A stretch of 64,000 nt of DNA from Sva-07 sp963715285 (lineage in GTDB: Bacteria; Actinomycetota; Acidimicrobiia; Acidimicrobiales; Ilumatobacteraceae), in the NCBI GenBank assembly GCA_963715285.1, contig CAVQRU010000043.1, positions 248,001 through 312,000 of the forward strand, read 5' to 3'. Within the stretch, counting starts at the first letter, position 1, and the number at the start of each line of letters is the position of its first letter. Positions 6,849-15,567 of this stretch are shown one piece after another. The notes below the pieces were generated by a model. That model ran no database searches, had not been told where the DNA came from, and saw only the letters and a program-made list of their open reading frames with translations. A program made the translations under genes and the position numbers.

Positions 6849-9800
6849 TCACGGGGTTCGGCTCTGGGCGAGGTACTCCGGGAGACGATCGGTGATCACC
6901 TCGAGGCAGAGGGCTTCCTCTGCGCCCCAGGCGGTCGAACACGCCGCGGCGACATCGACCGGGTGGTGATCCCCGAGCCACGTGTGGAGGTACTCGTCGA
7001 CCTGCTCGGGTGTGAGGACCGACATCGCCTCTTCGAACGCGTTCTGGATCGGGTCGAGGTCCAACACCTCACCGGTCGGTTCGTCGGGCACGACGAGGCG
7101 TCCCTCCACGATCGCCGTCTCGGCGCGCTCGACGGTCGCGATCGTGTCGTCGGACATCCAGCCGCCCTGGGTGGACAGACGGAACACGCCGTCGGCCAGC
7201 CCGACGTGCACGACACCGCCGACGGGCTCGTCGCGGATCAGCAGCTCGACCAACCGCTCGGCGGCGACGTCACCGCGCTTGATCAGCGACGTGAGGACGT
7301 GCGAGCGCTCGATCTCGTCGACCTGGAACCACTGGTCGTTGTCGACGCCGATCGTCCACGACTTCACGACATCGTCCGTCTCCGACTCGATCGAGGCGGG
7401 GAAGATGCCCCGGCCGGACCCACCGGCGGCGTGGAACACGACGTCGGCGCCACGTTCGAAGAGTGCGGTCGCCCGGTCGGCGCCGAGGTCGGGTCGACCC
7501 CAGGCGTAGATCGGGAGTCCATCGGTCTCCTGGACGAACTGCTGGAGGACGTACGTCGCCAGCACCTCGACGTCGGGATCGACCCAGTGGGCGCCCGCCT
7601 CGAAGCCGGCCTGGAAGTCGCCCACCACCGAGGGGTCGCCGCCGACGAAGCCGACCACGCCGGTCTCGGTCGTCATCGCCGCCGCGACGCCGGCCAGGAA
7701 CGCTCCCTCTTCGTTGTCGAACACGACACCGGACACGTTGGGAAGGTCGATGAACCCGTCGACGATGCCGAACTCGATGTCGGGGAAGTCCGTGTAGACG
7801 TCCGCTGCCGCGAGGAGGGGGTCGGCGTCGCTGATGATGATGTCGGGACCGCGCTCGGCGAGTGCACGGAAATCCGTCGACGGGTCGACGATCGCAGGCG
7901 CGTCGACCAGGACCATGTCGTGCTGCTGGGCCGCGCGGTCGACGCCTGCGGCGATGTTGTCGTTCCATGCGCCGTCGCCCCGGTACCCGAAGAACGCGAC
8001 GGTCGGACCCGGCGGGCTGTCGAACACCCCGGACACCACGAGGCCGGCGCCGACCGCGACGGCGACCAACACCGCAGCGATCGCCCAGAGACGACGGCGC
8101 GCCGACCGTGCTGCCTTGGCGCCGATCCGCGATCGTTCGCGCTCGTCGGCGAGTTCTCGCTCGTGGTGCTCGTTCGACGCGTCGAGGAATCGACGCCCCC
8201 CGTAGGTGAGTGGCATCGTCGTCGTCGTGGCCCAGTCGGTGTACGCCTCGAGCCGGGCGCCGCTCAACAGGTAGTCGGGGTTCTCGTCGGCCTCGTGCCA
8301 CTCGTTGATCGCCACCGACAGCACCACGTGCCGTTTGATGTCGTCACGGGCGTCTTCGATCCATCCGCGTAGACGTGGCCAGTTGGTGAGCAGCGCCTCG
8401 TGGGCCACCTCCGCCGTCGGCGACCCGGTGACCGCATCACGATCGAGGACGAGGAGCCGGTGCGTCGAGAACACGTCGATCACGGTCTGGAGGGCGAGCA
8501 CGTCGGCGTCGAGCGACAGGATCTCCGACGCCGGGACGCGACGGCGCGTCCACTCGTCGTTCTCGGCGATGTTGACCAGCCGGAGGAAGAGCTGCCTGGC
8601 GGCGCCGCGTTGCTCGTCGTCCAGTCGGGCGAAGAGGTCCTCGGCGCGGCGGGTGAGCGCTCCGGTCAGGCCACCCATCGCGCGGTACTCCGCCAGACCC
8701 AACGTGTGGTCGACGCGTCGGTCGAAGAGTTCGGTGAGCGCGTACTGGAACAGCGGGAGTGCCCCCGGGCGGCCGATCACGTCGGTGAGCAGGGCGGCCA
8801 CGAGCGCCGGCTCGAGCGTCACGCCCACCCCTTCGGCCGGGCGCATCGCCGCCATTTCGAGTTCGTCGGAGGTCAGCGGGACCACGTTGACGATGCCGTC
8901 GCCGAGCCGGGAGCCGAACTCCGGGTACGCCAACGGGCGATCGTAGAAGTCGGCGCGCAGCGTGAGGACGATCTTGACCTGACCGCGCGAGCCGTCGATC
9001 GCATCGACGAGGCCGGCGAGGAACCGCGAGCGGTCGTCCTCGTTCGACACGAGGGTGAACAACTCCTCGAACTGGTCGACCACCAGGAGGAGACGGGCCG
9101 ACTCGTCCGGCAACACTCGGAGCGCTGCTCGCAGCACGCCGGTGTCGTGGTCGGCGAGCTGTTCGGACAGGCTGTCGGGCGCGTCGGGCGACGACCGCAG
9201 CAGTGCCGCCTCGAGTTCGGCGAACGGCCTCGCCCCGGGCACCATCTGCGCGATCGACCAGTCCTCGGAACCGTCGATCGCCCCCTTCCGGAGAGCAGGG
9301 ATCAACCCGGCCTTGACGATGCTGGACTTGCCGGACCCGCTCGGCCCGATGATCCCGATCAGATCCGCACCGTCGTCGAGCCGGGTGATCACCTCGGCGA
9401 CGGTCCGCTCGCGTCCGAAGAACTCGCGACTGTCCTCCTCGTGGAATGCCCGCAGGCCCTTGAACGGATTGACCACGGGCGCCGACACCGACAGCTCGTC
9501 GACCGGGGAGGTGGGGTGGCGATGCAGCTCCAGGCGCGGGTCGTGCAGGAGGATCTGTTCCTCGAGCCGTTGCAGATCCGCGGACGGCTCGAGACCGACC
9601 TCGTCGACCATCGCCGTGCGGAATCGTCTCGACACCTGGAGTGCCTCGCTCGGGCGTCCCGACCGGTACAGGGCGAGCATGAGCAGTGTGACGACGCGCT
9701 CGCGTGTCGGGTGAGCGACGTGCAGGGCCTCGAGTTCGCCGATGAGCTCTCTGGCCCGGCCGAGCTGCAGGTCGGCCTCGATGCGGTCCACCTGGGCGAG

Positions 9801-10262
9801 CGTGTGCAGCTCGTTCAGTCGCGTGATCTCGATCTGGGCGAAGTCCTCGTAGGTGAAGTCCGCCAGCGGGGGTCCCCTCCACATCGCGAGCGCGTCGCTC
9901 AACCGTCGGGACGCTGCCGCGGGATCGTCGCTCATCAGCGCCCGACCTGCGGCCACCTCGGAGTCGAAGCGGTTGGCGTCGATGTCCGCGGGGTCGACCT
10001 CCAGGGAATAGCCGTGATCGTGGGTCACGATCAGGTCGTGCTCGCCGAGCGTGGCGCGCAGCCGTGAGATGTGGACCCAGAGGGCGTTCTCCTTGTCCGC
10101 CGCATCCTCACCCCAGAGGTCCTCCAGGAGTCGATCGGTCGAGACGACACGGTTCGCGTTGAGGAGCAGGATGGCCAGCAGCGCCTGGTGCTTGTGGCCT
10201 CCGACGGCCACGAGCTGTCCGTCGTCACGGACCTCGAGCGGACCCAGGATCGCGTACTCCAC
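6849..10262 (-). CDS. membrane-spanning AfsR/SARP-like regulator: wHTH-BTAD-STAND NTPase-TM-BMP sensor fusion
   Basis: A 1137-residue single polypeptide. Residues 1-90 form an OmpR-type winged helix (YAILGPLEVRDDGQLVAVGG, DLWGEDAADKENALWVHIS). Residues 90-240 are a BTAD/TPR domain. From 264 there is a STAND ATPase of the nSTAND1 type (NPFKGLRAFHEEDSREFFG; P-loop GPSGSGKSS at about 305; LLLVVDQFEELFTL). One transmembrane helix at 723-744 follows an Arg-rich stop. Residues 752-1070 resemble the BMP/PnrA purine-nucleoside-binding lipoprotein domain (VGFVGGDPSVVGDFQAGFEA, VFHAAGGSGRGIF, WTIGVDNDQW, VLTSLIKRGDVA). The likely topology is DNA-binding and NTPase inside, ligand binding outside. GTG 10262 is chosen because GGAGG lies 7 nt upstream. 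The ligand and target genes are not evident; 14-bp tandem repeats lie just upstream. Confidence 0.85.
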   Translation of the reverse strand: MEYAILGPLEVRDDGQLVAVGGHKHQALLAILLLNANRVVSTDRLLEDLWGEDAADKENALWVHISRLRATLGEHDLIVTHDHGYSLEVDPADIDANRFDSEVAAGRALMSDDPAAASRRLSDALAMWRGPPLADFTYEDFAQIEITRLNELHTLAQVDRIEADLQLGRARELIGELEALHVAHPTRERVVTLLMLALYRSGRPSEALQVSRRFRTAMVDEVGLEPSADLQRLEEQILLHDPRLELHRHPTSPVDELSVSAPVVNPFKGLRAFHEEDSREFFGRERTVAEVITRLDDGADLIGIIGPSGSGKSSIVKAGLIPALRKGAIDGSEDWSIAQMVPGARPFAELEAALLRSSPDAPDSLSEQLADHDTGVLRAALRVLPDESARLLLVVDQFEELFTLVSNEDDRSRFLAGLVDAIDGSRGQVKIVLTLRADFYDRPLAYPEFGSRLGDGIVNVVPLTSDELEMAAMRPAEGVGVTLEPALVAALLTDVIGRPGALPLFQYALTELFDRRVDHTLGLAEYRAMGGLTGALTRRAEDLFARLDDEQRGAARQLFLRLVNIAENDEWTRRRVPASEILSLDADVLALQTVIDVFSTHRLLVLDRDAVTGSPTAEVAHEALLTNWPRLRGWIEDARDDIKRHVVLSVAINEWHEADENPDYLLSGARLEAYTDWATTTTMPLTYGGRRFLDASNEHHERELADERERSRIGAKAARSARRRLWAIAAVLVAVAVGAGLVVSGVFDSPPGPTVAFFGYRGDGAWNDNIAAGVDRAAQQHDMVLVDAPAIVDPSTDFRALAERGPDIIISDADPLLAAADVYTDFPDIEFGIVDGFIDLPNVSGVVFDNEEGAFLAGVAAAMTTETGVVGFVGGDPSVVGDFQAGFEAGAHWVDPDVEVLATYVLQQFVQETDGLPIYAWGRPDLGADRATALFERGADVVFHAAGGSGRGIFPASIESETDDVVKSWTIGVDNDQWFQVDEIERSHVLTSLIKRGDVAAERLVELLIRDEPVGGVVHVGLADGVFRLSTQGGWMSDDTIATVERAETAIVEGRLVVPDEPTGEVLDLDPIQNAFEEAMSVLTPEQVDEYLHTWLGDHHPVDVAAACSTAWGAEEALCLEVITDRLPEYLAQSRTP

Positions 10263-10289
10263 AGCCTCACCTCCTGCACTCCTCATCCT

Positions 10290-10400
10290 AGGTCGACCTC
10301 ACCGGGTCGATCCCAGCGGGTCGATCCCAGCGGGTCGAGCTCAGCGGGTCGAACTCAGCGGGTCGAACTCACCGGGTCGTCTCCACCGGGTCGATCGGCC
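10290..10400. repeat. 14-bp tandem repeat, about 7-8 copies
   Basis: Consecutive units of the form GGGTCGANCYCASC run head to tail: two are GGGTCGATCCCAGC, then GGGTCGAGCTCAGC, GGGTCGAACTCAGC and GGGTCGAACTCACC, with looser copies at each end. The array fills the gap upstream of the large SARP-like regulator and reaches into the last codons of the zincin-like gene. Every full unit keeps GGGTCG. SARP proteins bind direct repeats, so autoregulation is possible, but the 14-bp period is not the usual 11-bp one. Confidence 0.7.
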
Positions 10401-10968
10401 GTGGCGGCGGGAAACCGGTCAGTGTCTCGAAACGTTCGCAGCGCCGATCCCACACCGTGCCCGGTGTCGCGGGCGTCGACAGCAGCCCGTAGGCGATCGC
10501 GTCGGCGGCGATCTCGGTCGCCCGGAAGTTGTGGGGCACGTCGTGCGAGCTCCACGTCGTCGCGCCGACGGCCTGCTGGAACTCCTGCCGTTCGGTCTCG
10601 TCGAGGTTGAAGTGCGTCCAGGCGTGGCCGAGTTCGTGGAGTGCGAGGAACTCGCAGTCGAAGCACAGATCGATGACGGCGGCCGTGTCGACCACTCGGA
10701 ACAGGCCTCGATGACCCTCGCAGCCGGTGGCGTCGTCGTGGACCCGGATGACGAGGTCGGGCAGTGCGAGGTCGTTCGACACGAACTGTTCGGTCGTCTG
10801 CCGAACGACGGCCCGCTCGCTCGCCGACCCACCAACGATCGAGATCGTCGGTTCGAGGCTGACGCCGGTTCCGATGGCCGCCTGATCCCCTCCGGTCGTG
10901 CGCACGGCGCCGGGCACCAGCAGCACGCTCATCAGAGCGGCGAGTGCGAAGCGTGTCGTGAAGGTCAT
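10369..10968 (-). CDS. secreted zincin-like protein (HELGH)
   Basis: 199 residues with an N-terminal signal peptide (TTRFALAALMSVLLVPGAV). The motif ALHELGHAWTHF gives His111, Glu112 and His115 of an HExxH zinc site, and Glu152 in ATEIAADAIAYGL could be the third ligand as in gluzincins. Four Cys residues (C83, C102, C105 and one near the C-terminus) suit an exported, disulfide-bonded protein. No wider family is recognised. It lies directly upstream of the SARP-like regulator on the same strand, separated by the tandem-repeat array, which overlaps its last few codons. Confidence 0.6.
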   Translation of the reverse strand: MTFTTRFALAALMSVLLVPGAVRTTGGDQAAIGTGVSLEPTISIVGGSASERAVVRQTTEQFVSNDLALPDLVIRVHDDATGCEGHRGLFRVVDTAAVIDLCFDCEFLALHELGHAWTHFNLDETERQEFQQAVGATTWSSHDVPHNFRATEIAADAIAYGLLSTPATPGTVWDRRCERFETLTGFPPPRPIDPVETTR

Positions 10969-11111
10969 ACTTCACGGTGCGCTCGGCGGCTGTCGCGCAG
11001 CCGTCGCCGGCGGTGGCCGGTTCGACAGCTCGCCGAAAGCCACCGGCCGGCCTCGGCAAGCTCCGATCAAGAACCCTCACGAGGTGTCCGCGAGGTGACG
11101 ATCCGACAAGT

Positions 11112-11384
11112 GTGAGCGAAGCACACGATCCGACCGAGCGACTGACCCACCCGGAGCGATCGCGTATCGGACCGGGGTACGGCTTCGCGTGCGACCCCAG
11201 CATCGTGCTGATCGCAACATCTCCGGGCCGACCGAGAACCCGCCACGAGGGGTGCGCCGGCTGGTGGCCGTCGCGATCGGACACCGATGTCATCGGATGG
11301 TGCTGCCCGTGCGACTGCCACGAGCGCGGCGCCGGGTGGCCCGGCTACGAGCAGGCGCGGGTGCAGCCGCTCACGTCCGTCTGA
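11112..11384 (+). CDS. possible small Cys/Trp-rich protein
   Basis: A 90-residue open frame from GTG 11112 lies in an otherwise empty 440-bp gap. The C-terminal half has a composition unlike a random GC-rich frame: HEGCAGWWPSRSDTDVIGWC followed by CPCDCHERGAGWPGYE, with a CCPCDCH cluster that could bind metal. GAGGTG lies about 14 nt before the GTG, which is far for a ribosome-binding site. No family is recognised and it could be spurious; no minus-strand alternative looks better. Confidence 0.35.
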   Translation: MSEAHDPTERLTHPERSRIGPGYGFACDPSIVLIATSPGRPRTRHEGCAGWWPSRSDTDVIGWCCPCDCHERGAGWPGYEQARVQPLTSV

Positions 11385-11408
11385 TCGTCGAGGCCGAATC
11401 CGGCGAAC

Positions 11409-12074
11409 TCACCCGGTGGCGTCGGCTGCGAGCGGACAGCGCTCGGCCTCCGTGCCGTCGACGAGTTCGACACGCGAGCCGGGGCCGATCCCGAGATCGT
11501 CGAGGCCACCCTCGAACACCTCGAGTGCGAGGTCGTAGGCATCGTCGGGCGCGTACAGGGGGCACTCGCCGGCGGGCGTGTCGAGGCACGGCGCCATGTC
11601 GGCCGATCCGACCAGCGCACCGTCGGCGCCGAACCATGCGATCGACAGGGGCGTGGGTGTCTGGAACATGTAGAACGAGCCGATCAGCGGTTCGTCGAAC
11701 GCGAACACCATCCCGACGGCGTCGCCGAGATCGGTGACGAACATCAGCCCGCGGCCCCGTTCCTCGGGGGTGTCGGCCAGCCAGACACACACCTCGCACA
11801 CCTCTCCGTCGGTCTCGGTGATCCTCACCGTGACCGTGGTGAATCCCTCGGGCTGCCGGCCCGACGCCGTCGTCGCAGATGGCGCCGACCCGCTGCGGAC
11901 CGGCTCGGTGCCCGTCGATCCGACCGTGTCGGACACCCCGGCCGAGTTCGGCGACACCTCGGTGGTCGCGTCGGACGAGCACCCTGCCGCACCCAGCGCG
12001 GCAACCATCGTGACACCCACCGCGATCACCGCGAGTCGAGCACCGTGCCGGCGTCCTCGGCGACGGGTGATCAA
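11409..12074 (-). CDS. DUF192 family lipoprotein
   Basis: 221 residues. A basic n-region (TRRRGRRHGAR), a hydrophobic stretch (LAVIAVGVTMVAALG) and AAGC make a lipoprotein signal. A Ser/Thr/Gly linker follows, then a DUF192 domain from about residue 75: VCVWLADTPEERGRGLMFV, MVFAFDEPLIGSFYMFQT, LSIAWFGADGALV, and a C-terminal LGIGPGSRVEL. The start is taken as TTG 12074, which overlaps the TGA of the preceding DUF5318 gene as TTGA; the first downstream GTG would remove the basic n-region. DUF192 proteins are small exported or surface proteins of unknown function. Confidence 0.7.
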   Translation of the reverse strand: MITRRRGRRHGARLAVIAVGVTMVAALGAAGCSSDATTEVSPNSAGVSDTVGSTGTEPVRSGSAPSATTASGRQPEGFTTVTVRITETDGEVCEVCVWLADTPEERGRGLMFVTDLGDAVGMVFAFDEPLIGSFYMFQTPTPLSIAWFGADGALVGSADMAPCLDTPAGECPLYAPDDAYDLALEVFEGGLDDLGIGPGSRVELVDGTEAERCPLAADATG

Positions 12075-12466
12075 GTCCGCCCGCCGACGGGGATCACCCG
12101 CAGCAGGTGGTTCCAACGACACTCGACACACGCCTCGACCACGTAGGCGCTGAGCTCCTCGCTGCGATCGTTGAGTTGACGCATCTCCTTGGCGGTCGAC
12201 ACGCACCGACCCTGCGCCGACAGCCGCGGGCCGAACACGTACGTCACGAGCTTCAGATCGGCCTCTTCGCAGATCGGGCACCTGGTGGACGTCTGCGTGC
12301 CGACGTTGCGGGCGGCACGGATCAACTCGGGATGCGCGTCGCAGACCTGGTCGAGCGGAACGCGCCCCTTCTTCACCTGGGCGATCAACATTCGCCGGGC
12401 GAGGCGATGATCGACGAGGCCACGCGATCCGTCGGAGCCACGAAGCGCGCCGACCGTGATCGCCAT
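12071..12466 (-). CDS. DUF5318 family protein
   Basis: 131 residues matching the actinobacterial DUF5318 family: LVDHRLARRMLIAQVKKG, VCDAHPELIRAARNVG, a CPIC...CVEC zinc-like pair, LVTYVFGPRLSAQGRCV and a C-terminal ECRWNHLLRV. In mycobacteria this family lies near the rpsF-ssb operon, as here. ATG 12466 is preferred over GTG 12478 because TAGTGT (minus strand) ends 8 nt before it, the leaderless pattern. The gene overlaps the downstream DUF192 lipoprotein by 4 nt. Confidence 0.75.
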   Translation of the reverse strand: MAITVGALRGSDGSRGLVDHRLARRMLIAQVKKGRVPLDQVCDAHPELIRAARNVGTQTSTRCPICEEADLKLVTYVFGPRLSAQGRCVSTAKEMRQLNDRSEELSAYVVEACVECRWNHLLRVIPVGGRT

Positions 12467-12546
12467 GGGCGAGGACACTATCCGCTCGACACGGACGCGC
12501 GCCGCCGATCCCCGGCGACGTCGACTGCGTGCGCCACACTGGTCGC

Positions 12547-13116
12547 GTGGTCGCCAACATCAACTACGGAACCGGGACACCCGACGACGACGAACTGAGG
12601 CTGTGCGGCGATGTCAGCGACGGTCGCCGCGCCGTCGAACTCGGCATCTCCGAGTGGTTCAACTCGATCGACTTCGCGCGAGCCGGTGCCAAGTCGATCG
12701 CCGTCGACGCCGACGCCGAACGCATCGCGGAGACCCGCCGGCGAGCAGCGTCCGCCGAGGTGCCCGTGCAGTGCCTCGAGACCGACCTCGCCGACCTCGG
12801 CGACATCGCGTCGAGTTCGTGCGAGGTGGTCGTCGCGGCCCACACGATCGGCGACGTCGACGACCTCGGCCGCCTGCTTCGTCAGGTGCACCGCATCCTC
12901 AAGCCGAGCATGCCGCTGATCATCTCGATGACGCACCCCTTCGCCGGCGTCGACGCCGACCACCCCTACGGAACGAGCGAGCGCACGATCGGCGCGTGGT
13001 TCACCGCGCTCAACCGATCGAACTTCCGCGTCGACCAACTGCTCGAACTCGGCGCCAACGCCGGCCATCCGGTTCCGAGCACCCTCGTCCTGCGCGCTCG
13101 CAAGGAAGGGTCCTGA
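12547..13116 (+). CDS. SAM-dependent methyltransferase-like protein
   Basis: 189 residues with a class I methyltransferase layout: an N-terminal NYGTGTPDDDELRLCG, a short glycine/acidic motif region replaced by FARAGAKSIAVDADAERI, VQCLETDLADLG, VVVAAHTIGDVDDLGRLLRQ and VHRILKPSMPLIISMTHP, followed by a Tyr/Trp-containing substrate region. The glycine-rich motif I is weak, so catalytic competence is less certain. GTG 12547 is preferred to GTG 12529 because CACACT ends 6 nt before it. It converges with the GGDEF-EAL gene (4-nt gap). Confidence 0.65.
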   Translation: MVANINYGTGTPDDDELRLCGDVSDGRRAVELGISEWFNSIDFARAGAKSIAVDADAERIAETRRRAASAEVPVQCLETDLADLGDIASSSCEVVVAAHTIGDVDDLGRLLRQVHRILKPSMPLIISMTHPFAGVDADHPYGTSERTIGAWFTALNRSNFRVDQLLELGANAGHPVPSTLVLRARKEGS

Positions 13117-13120
13117 GCGA

Positions 13121-15481
13121 TCAGGCGTCGGCGCGCTCGGTGGCGGTGATGCCGGCGGGTCGCGGTCGGCCGAACAGGTAGCCCTGACCCTTGTCGCAGC
13201 CGAGTTCTCGCAACCGGTTGAGCTGGAGCGGCGTCTCGACTCCCTCGGCCACCACCGACAGCCCGAGCGAGTGCCCCAGTCGGACGACGGCTTCGACGAT
13301 CGACGTGTCGTCGGCCTCCAGGCCGAGCCCGGTCACGAAGGACCGGTCGACCTTGATCGCCTCGACCGGGAACCGCTTGAGATACGTGAGCGACGAGTAG
13401 CCGGTACCGAAGTCGTCGACCGAGAGGTGCAGGCCCAGTCCGCGCAGGTCGCGTAGCGCGTTGCCCGCTGCCTGCGTGTCGGCCATCAGCGCCGTCTCGG
13501 TGATCTCCAGCCACAGCGAGTCGGCATCGATACCGGTCTCGCCGAGCGCCTCGTGGACCAGTTCGAGGAAGCTGCCGTCGATGAGCTGCTGCGTCGCCAC
13601 GTTGACCGACAGGGTGCAGTCGGCGAACCGGAGACCGACGGCGCGCCAGTGCGCGAGCTGCGCCAGCGAATCACGCAGGACGCGACCTCCGAGGTCGACC
13701 ATCAGACCGGCCTCCTCGGCCATCGGCAGGAACTGCGACGGCATCAGCAACCCTCGATCGGGATGCAGCCAGCGCGCGAGGACCTCGAAGCCGACGACCT
13801 GACCGCCGTCGAGGTCGACGATCGGCTGGAAATACGGCACCACCTCGCCCCGCTCGAGCCCGCGACGCAGCTCGGTGGAGGTCTGGAGCACGGCCATCGA
13901 CGCTCGACGCGTCTCTTCGGTGAACGCTTCCACGCGGTCTCGTCCGCCGGCCTTGGCGCGATACATCGCCGCGTCGGCGTCGCGGAGGAGTTCGTCAGCG
14001 GTCAGACCCGGTGCGCTGTTCACCGCGAACCCGATGCTCGCGGTCGTGACGAACTCGTGCCCGTCGACGGTCACCGGTCGCTGGACGGCACGGCGGAGCC
14101 GTTCGGCCACCACGGCGGGGTCGACCCCGCCGTCGACGAACACGACGAACTCGTCGCCACCGAAGCGCGCGAGACGGTCGGTGTCGCGCATCACGTGGCG
14201 CAGGCGACGGGCCACCTCCCGGAGCAGCTCGTCGCCGACGCCGTGCCCGAGGCTGTCGTTGACGACCTTGAAGTTGTCGAGGTCGATGAACAGCACCGAC
14301 ACCTGGCCCGGCGCGGCTCCGGCGAGCAACGCGTCGAGGCGTTGGACCAGGGCCGCTCGGTTCGGCAACTCGGTGAGACCGTCGTGGGTCGCCGCGTGCG
14401 TCAGCCGTTCTGCTGCGAGCCGCTGGTCGGTGACGTCCTCGATGTGTGTGATCGCCAGCGCGACGCCCTCGTCCTCGGTGACCGACACCCGGGTCCTCGC
14501 CCACACGAACTCACCGTCACTGCGCAGGTACCGCTGCTCCAGCAGGTACGTGTCCGCGATCCCGAGCTCCAGGCGCGCACGTTGCGTCGCGGCAGCGCGC
14601 AGATCGTCGGGGTGGGTGATCTCGCGGATTCCCATGCCGATCAAGGAGTCGAGCGGACGGTCGAGCATGTCGGCCAGCGACTGGTTCGCATCGACGATGC
14701 GGCTGTCGTCGAGACGAACGAGGGCCATCCCGGTGGGCGCTGAGTGGAACGCCTGCTGGAAGCGCCGCCTGGCCTGTTCGAGCGCCACCGTGCTCCGAGC
14801 ACGGTCGGTGACGTCGCGCAACAACACGACGAGTCCGCCGCTGCCATCGCCCTCGACCGTCCTGCCGTCGGGCGCGTCACCCGTCGCGCCAGCCAGTGCG
14901 CCACCCGTCGCGCCACCCGTCCCGGGCCGATGCAGGGACGCCTCGACGAGGTGTGGATCGCCGAACGCATCGACCAACTCGAACAGCACGTGGTTGCCGA
15001 TCGGACCAGTGACGTCGAGCGGCTCCAGCGCGACTCGGGGATCGTCGAAATGCCATCGGGCGGTCACGACGTCACGGTCGGAGTCGTCGATCATCTCGAG
15101 GAACGCCCGGCCGACCAGTTCGTCGACGGTTCGGCCCGTCAACACCGCGGCGCGCTGGTTGGCCGACTCGATCACCCCGCGCTCATCGAGGCCCATCACG
15201 GCGTCGGGGAGGTCGTCGAGCAGACGCCGGATCTCCGATTGGGTGCGCTCCAGCTCATCGATCGTGCGGCGGAAGCGACGACCGATCCGCCGTGACTCCA
15301 CCACCGTGGCCGTCACGGCGACGATCGCGAGCACGCCGATACCCATCACGGCCACGATCGCTCCGGCATCTGGTTCCGTGCCGGCGCGCAGCACCGCCAG
15401 CACCACCAACCCGGCCGAGACGGCAACGATCGGGACGGTCAACCACCATCCTCGGAACGTCGTCTCCACCGGCTGAGCCAC
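13121..15481 (-). CDS. membrane PAS-PAS-GGDEF-EAL cyclic-di-GMP protein
   Basis: 786 residues. Two N-terminal membrane helices (residues 12-32 and 40-60) precede two PAS domains (around 85-220 and 235-355; the second ends with a PAC-like YLRSDGEFVWARTRVSVTED). The GGDEF domain has an intact RFGGDEF at about 437, suggesting diguanylate cyclase activity. The EAL domain keeps the first Glu but reads EVL at about 564; the catalytic DDFGTG (688), KVDRSFV and EGVET motifs are intact, so phosphodiesterase activity remains plausible. GTG 15481 is preferred because TACCGT (minus strand) ends 6 nt before it. No target operon is obvious. Confidence 0.88.
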   Translation of the reverse strand: MAQPVETTFRGWWLTVPIVAVSAGLVVLAVLRAGTEPDAGAIVAVMGIGVLAIVAVTATVVESRRIGRRFRRTIDELERTQSEIRRLLDDLPDAVMGLDERGVIESANQRAAVLTGRTVDELVGRAFLEMIDDSDRDVVTARWHFDDPRVALEPLDVTGPIGNHVLFELVDAFGDPHLVEASLHRPGTGGATGGALAGATGDAPDGRTVEGDGSGGLVVLLRDVTDRARSTVALEQARRRFQQAFHSAPTGMALVRLDDSRIVDANQSLADMLDRPLDSLIGMGIREITHPDDLRAAATQRARLELGIADTYLLEQRYLRSDGEFVWARTRVSVTEDEGVALAITHIEDVTDQRLAAERLTHAATHDGLTELPNRAALVQRLDALLAGAAPGQVSVLFIDLDNFKVVNDSLGHGVGDELLREVARRLRHVMRDTDRLARFGGDEFVVFVDGGVDPAVVAERLRRAVQRPVTVDGHEFVTTASIGFAVNSAPGLTADELLRDADAAMYRAKAGGRDRVEAFTEETRRASMAVLQTSTELRRGLERGEVVPYFQPIVDLDGGQVVGFEVLARWLHPDRGLLMPSQFLPMAEEAGLMVDLGGRVLRDSLAQLAHWRAVGLRFADCTLSVNVATQQLIDGSFLELVHEALGETGIDADSLWLEITETALMADTQAAGNALRDLRGLGLHLSVDDFGTGYSSLTYLKRFPVEAIKVDRSFVTGLGLEADDTSIVEAVVRLGHSLGLSVVAEGVETPLQLNRLRELGCDKGQGYLFGRPRPAGITATERADA

Positions 15482-15567
15482 CGCCAAACGGTACGACGCC
15501 GTGCCCCGTCAGCGGGTGATGCTCGCCTGCCGACAGCAGCCGAGCGTCGGCATCACCGGCGCTCGCG

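Noticed and set aside
14112..14133. 22-bp perfect palindrome ACGGCGGGGTC/GACCCCGCCGT
   Set aside because: It lies within the GGDEF domain coding sequence (VDGGVDPAV), lacks the spacer base of the terminator family, and is explained by coding plus high GC.
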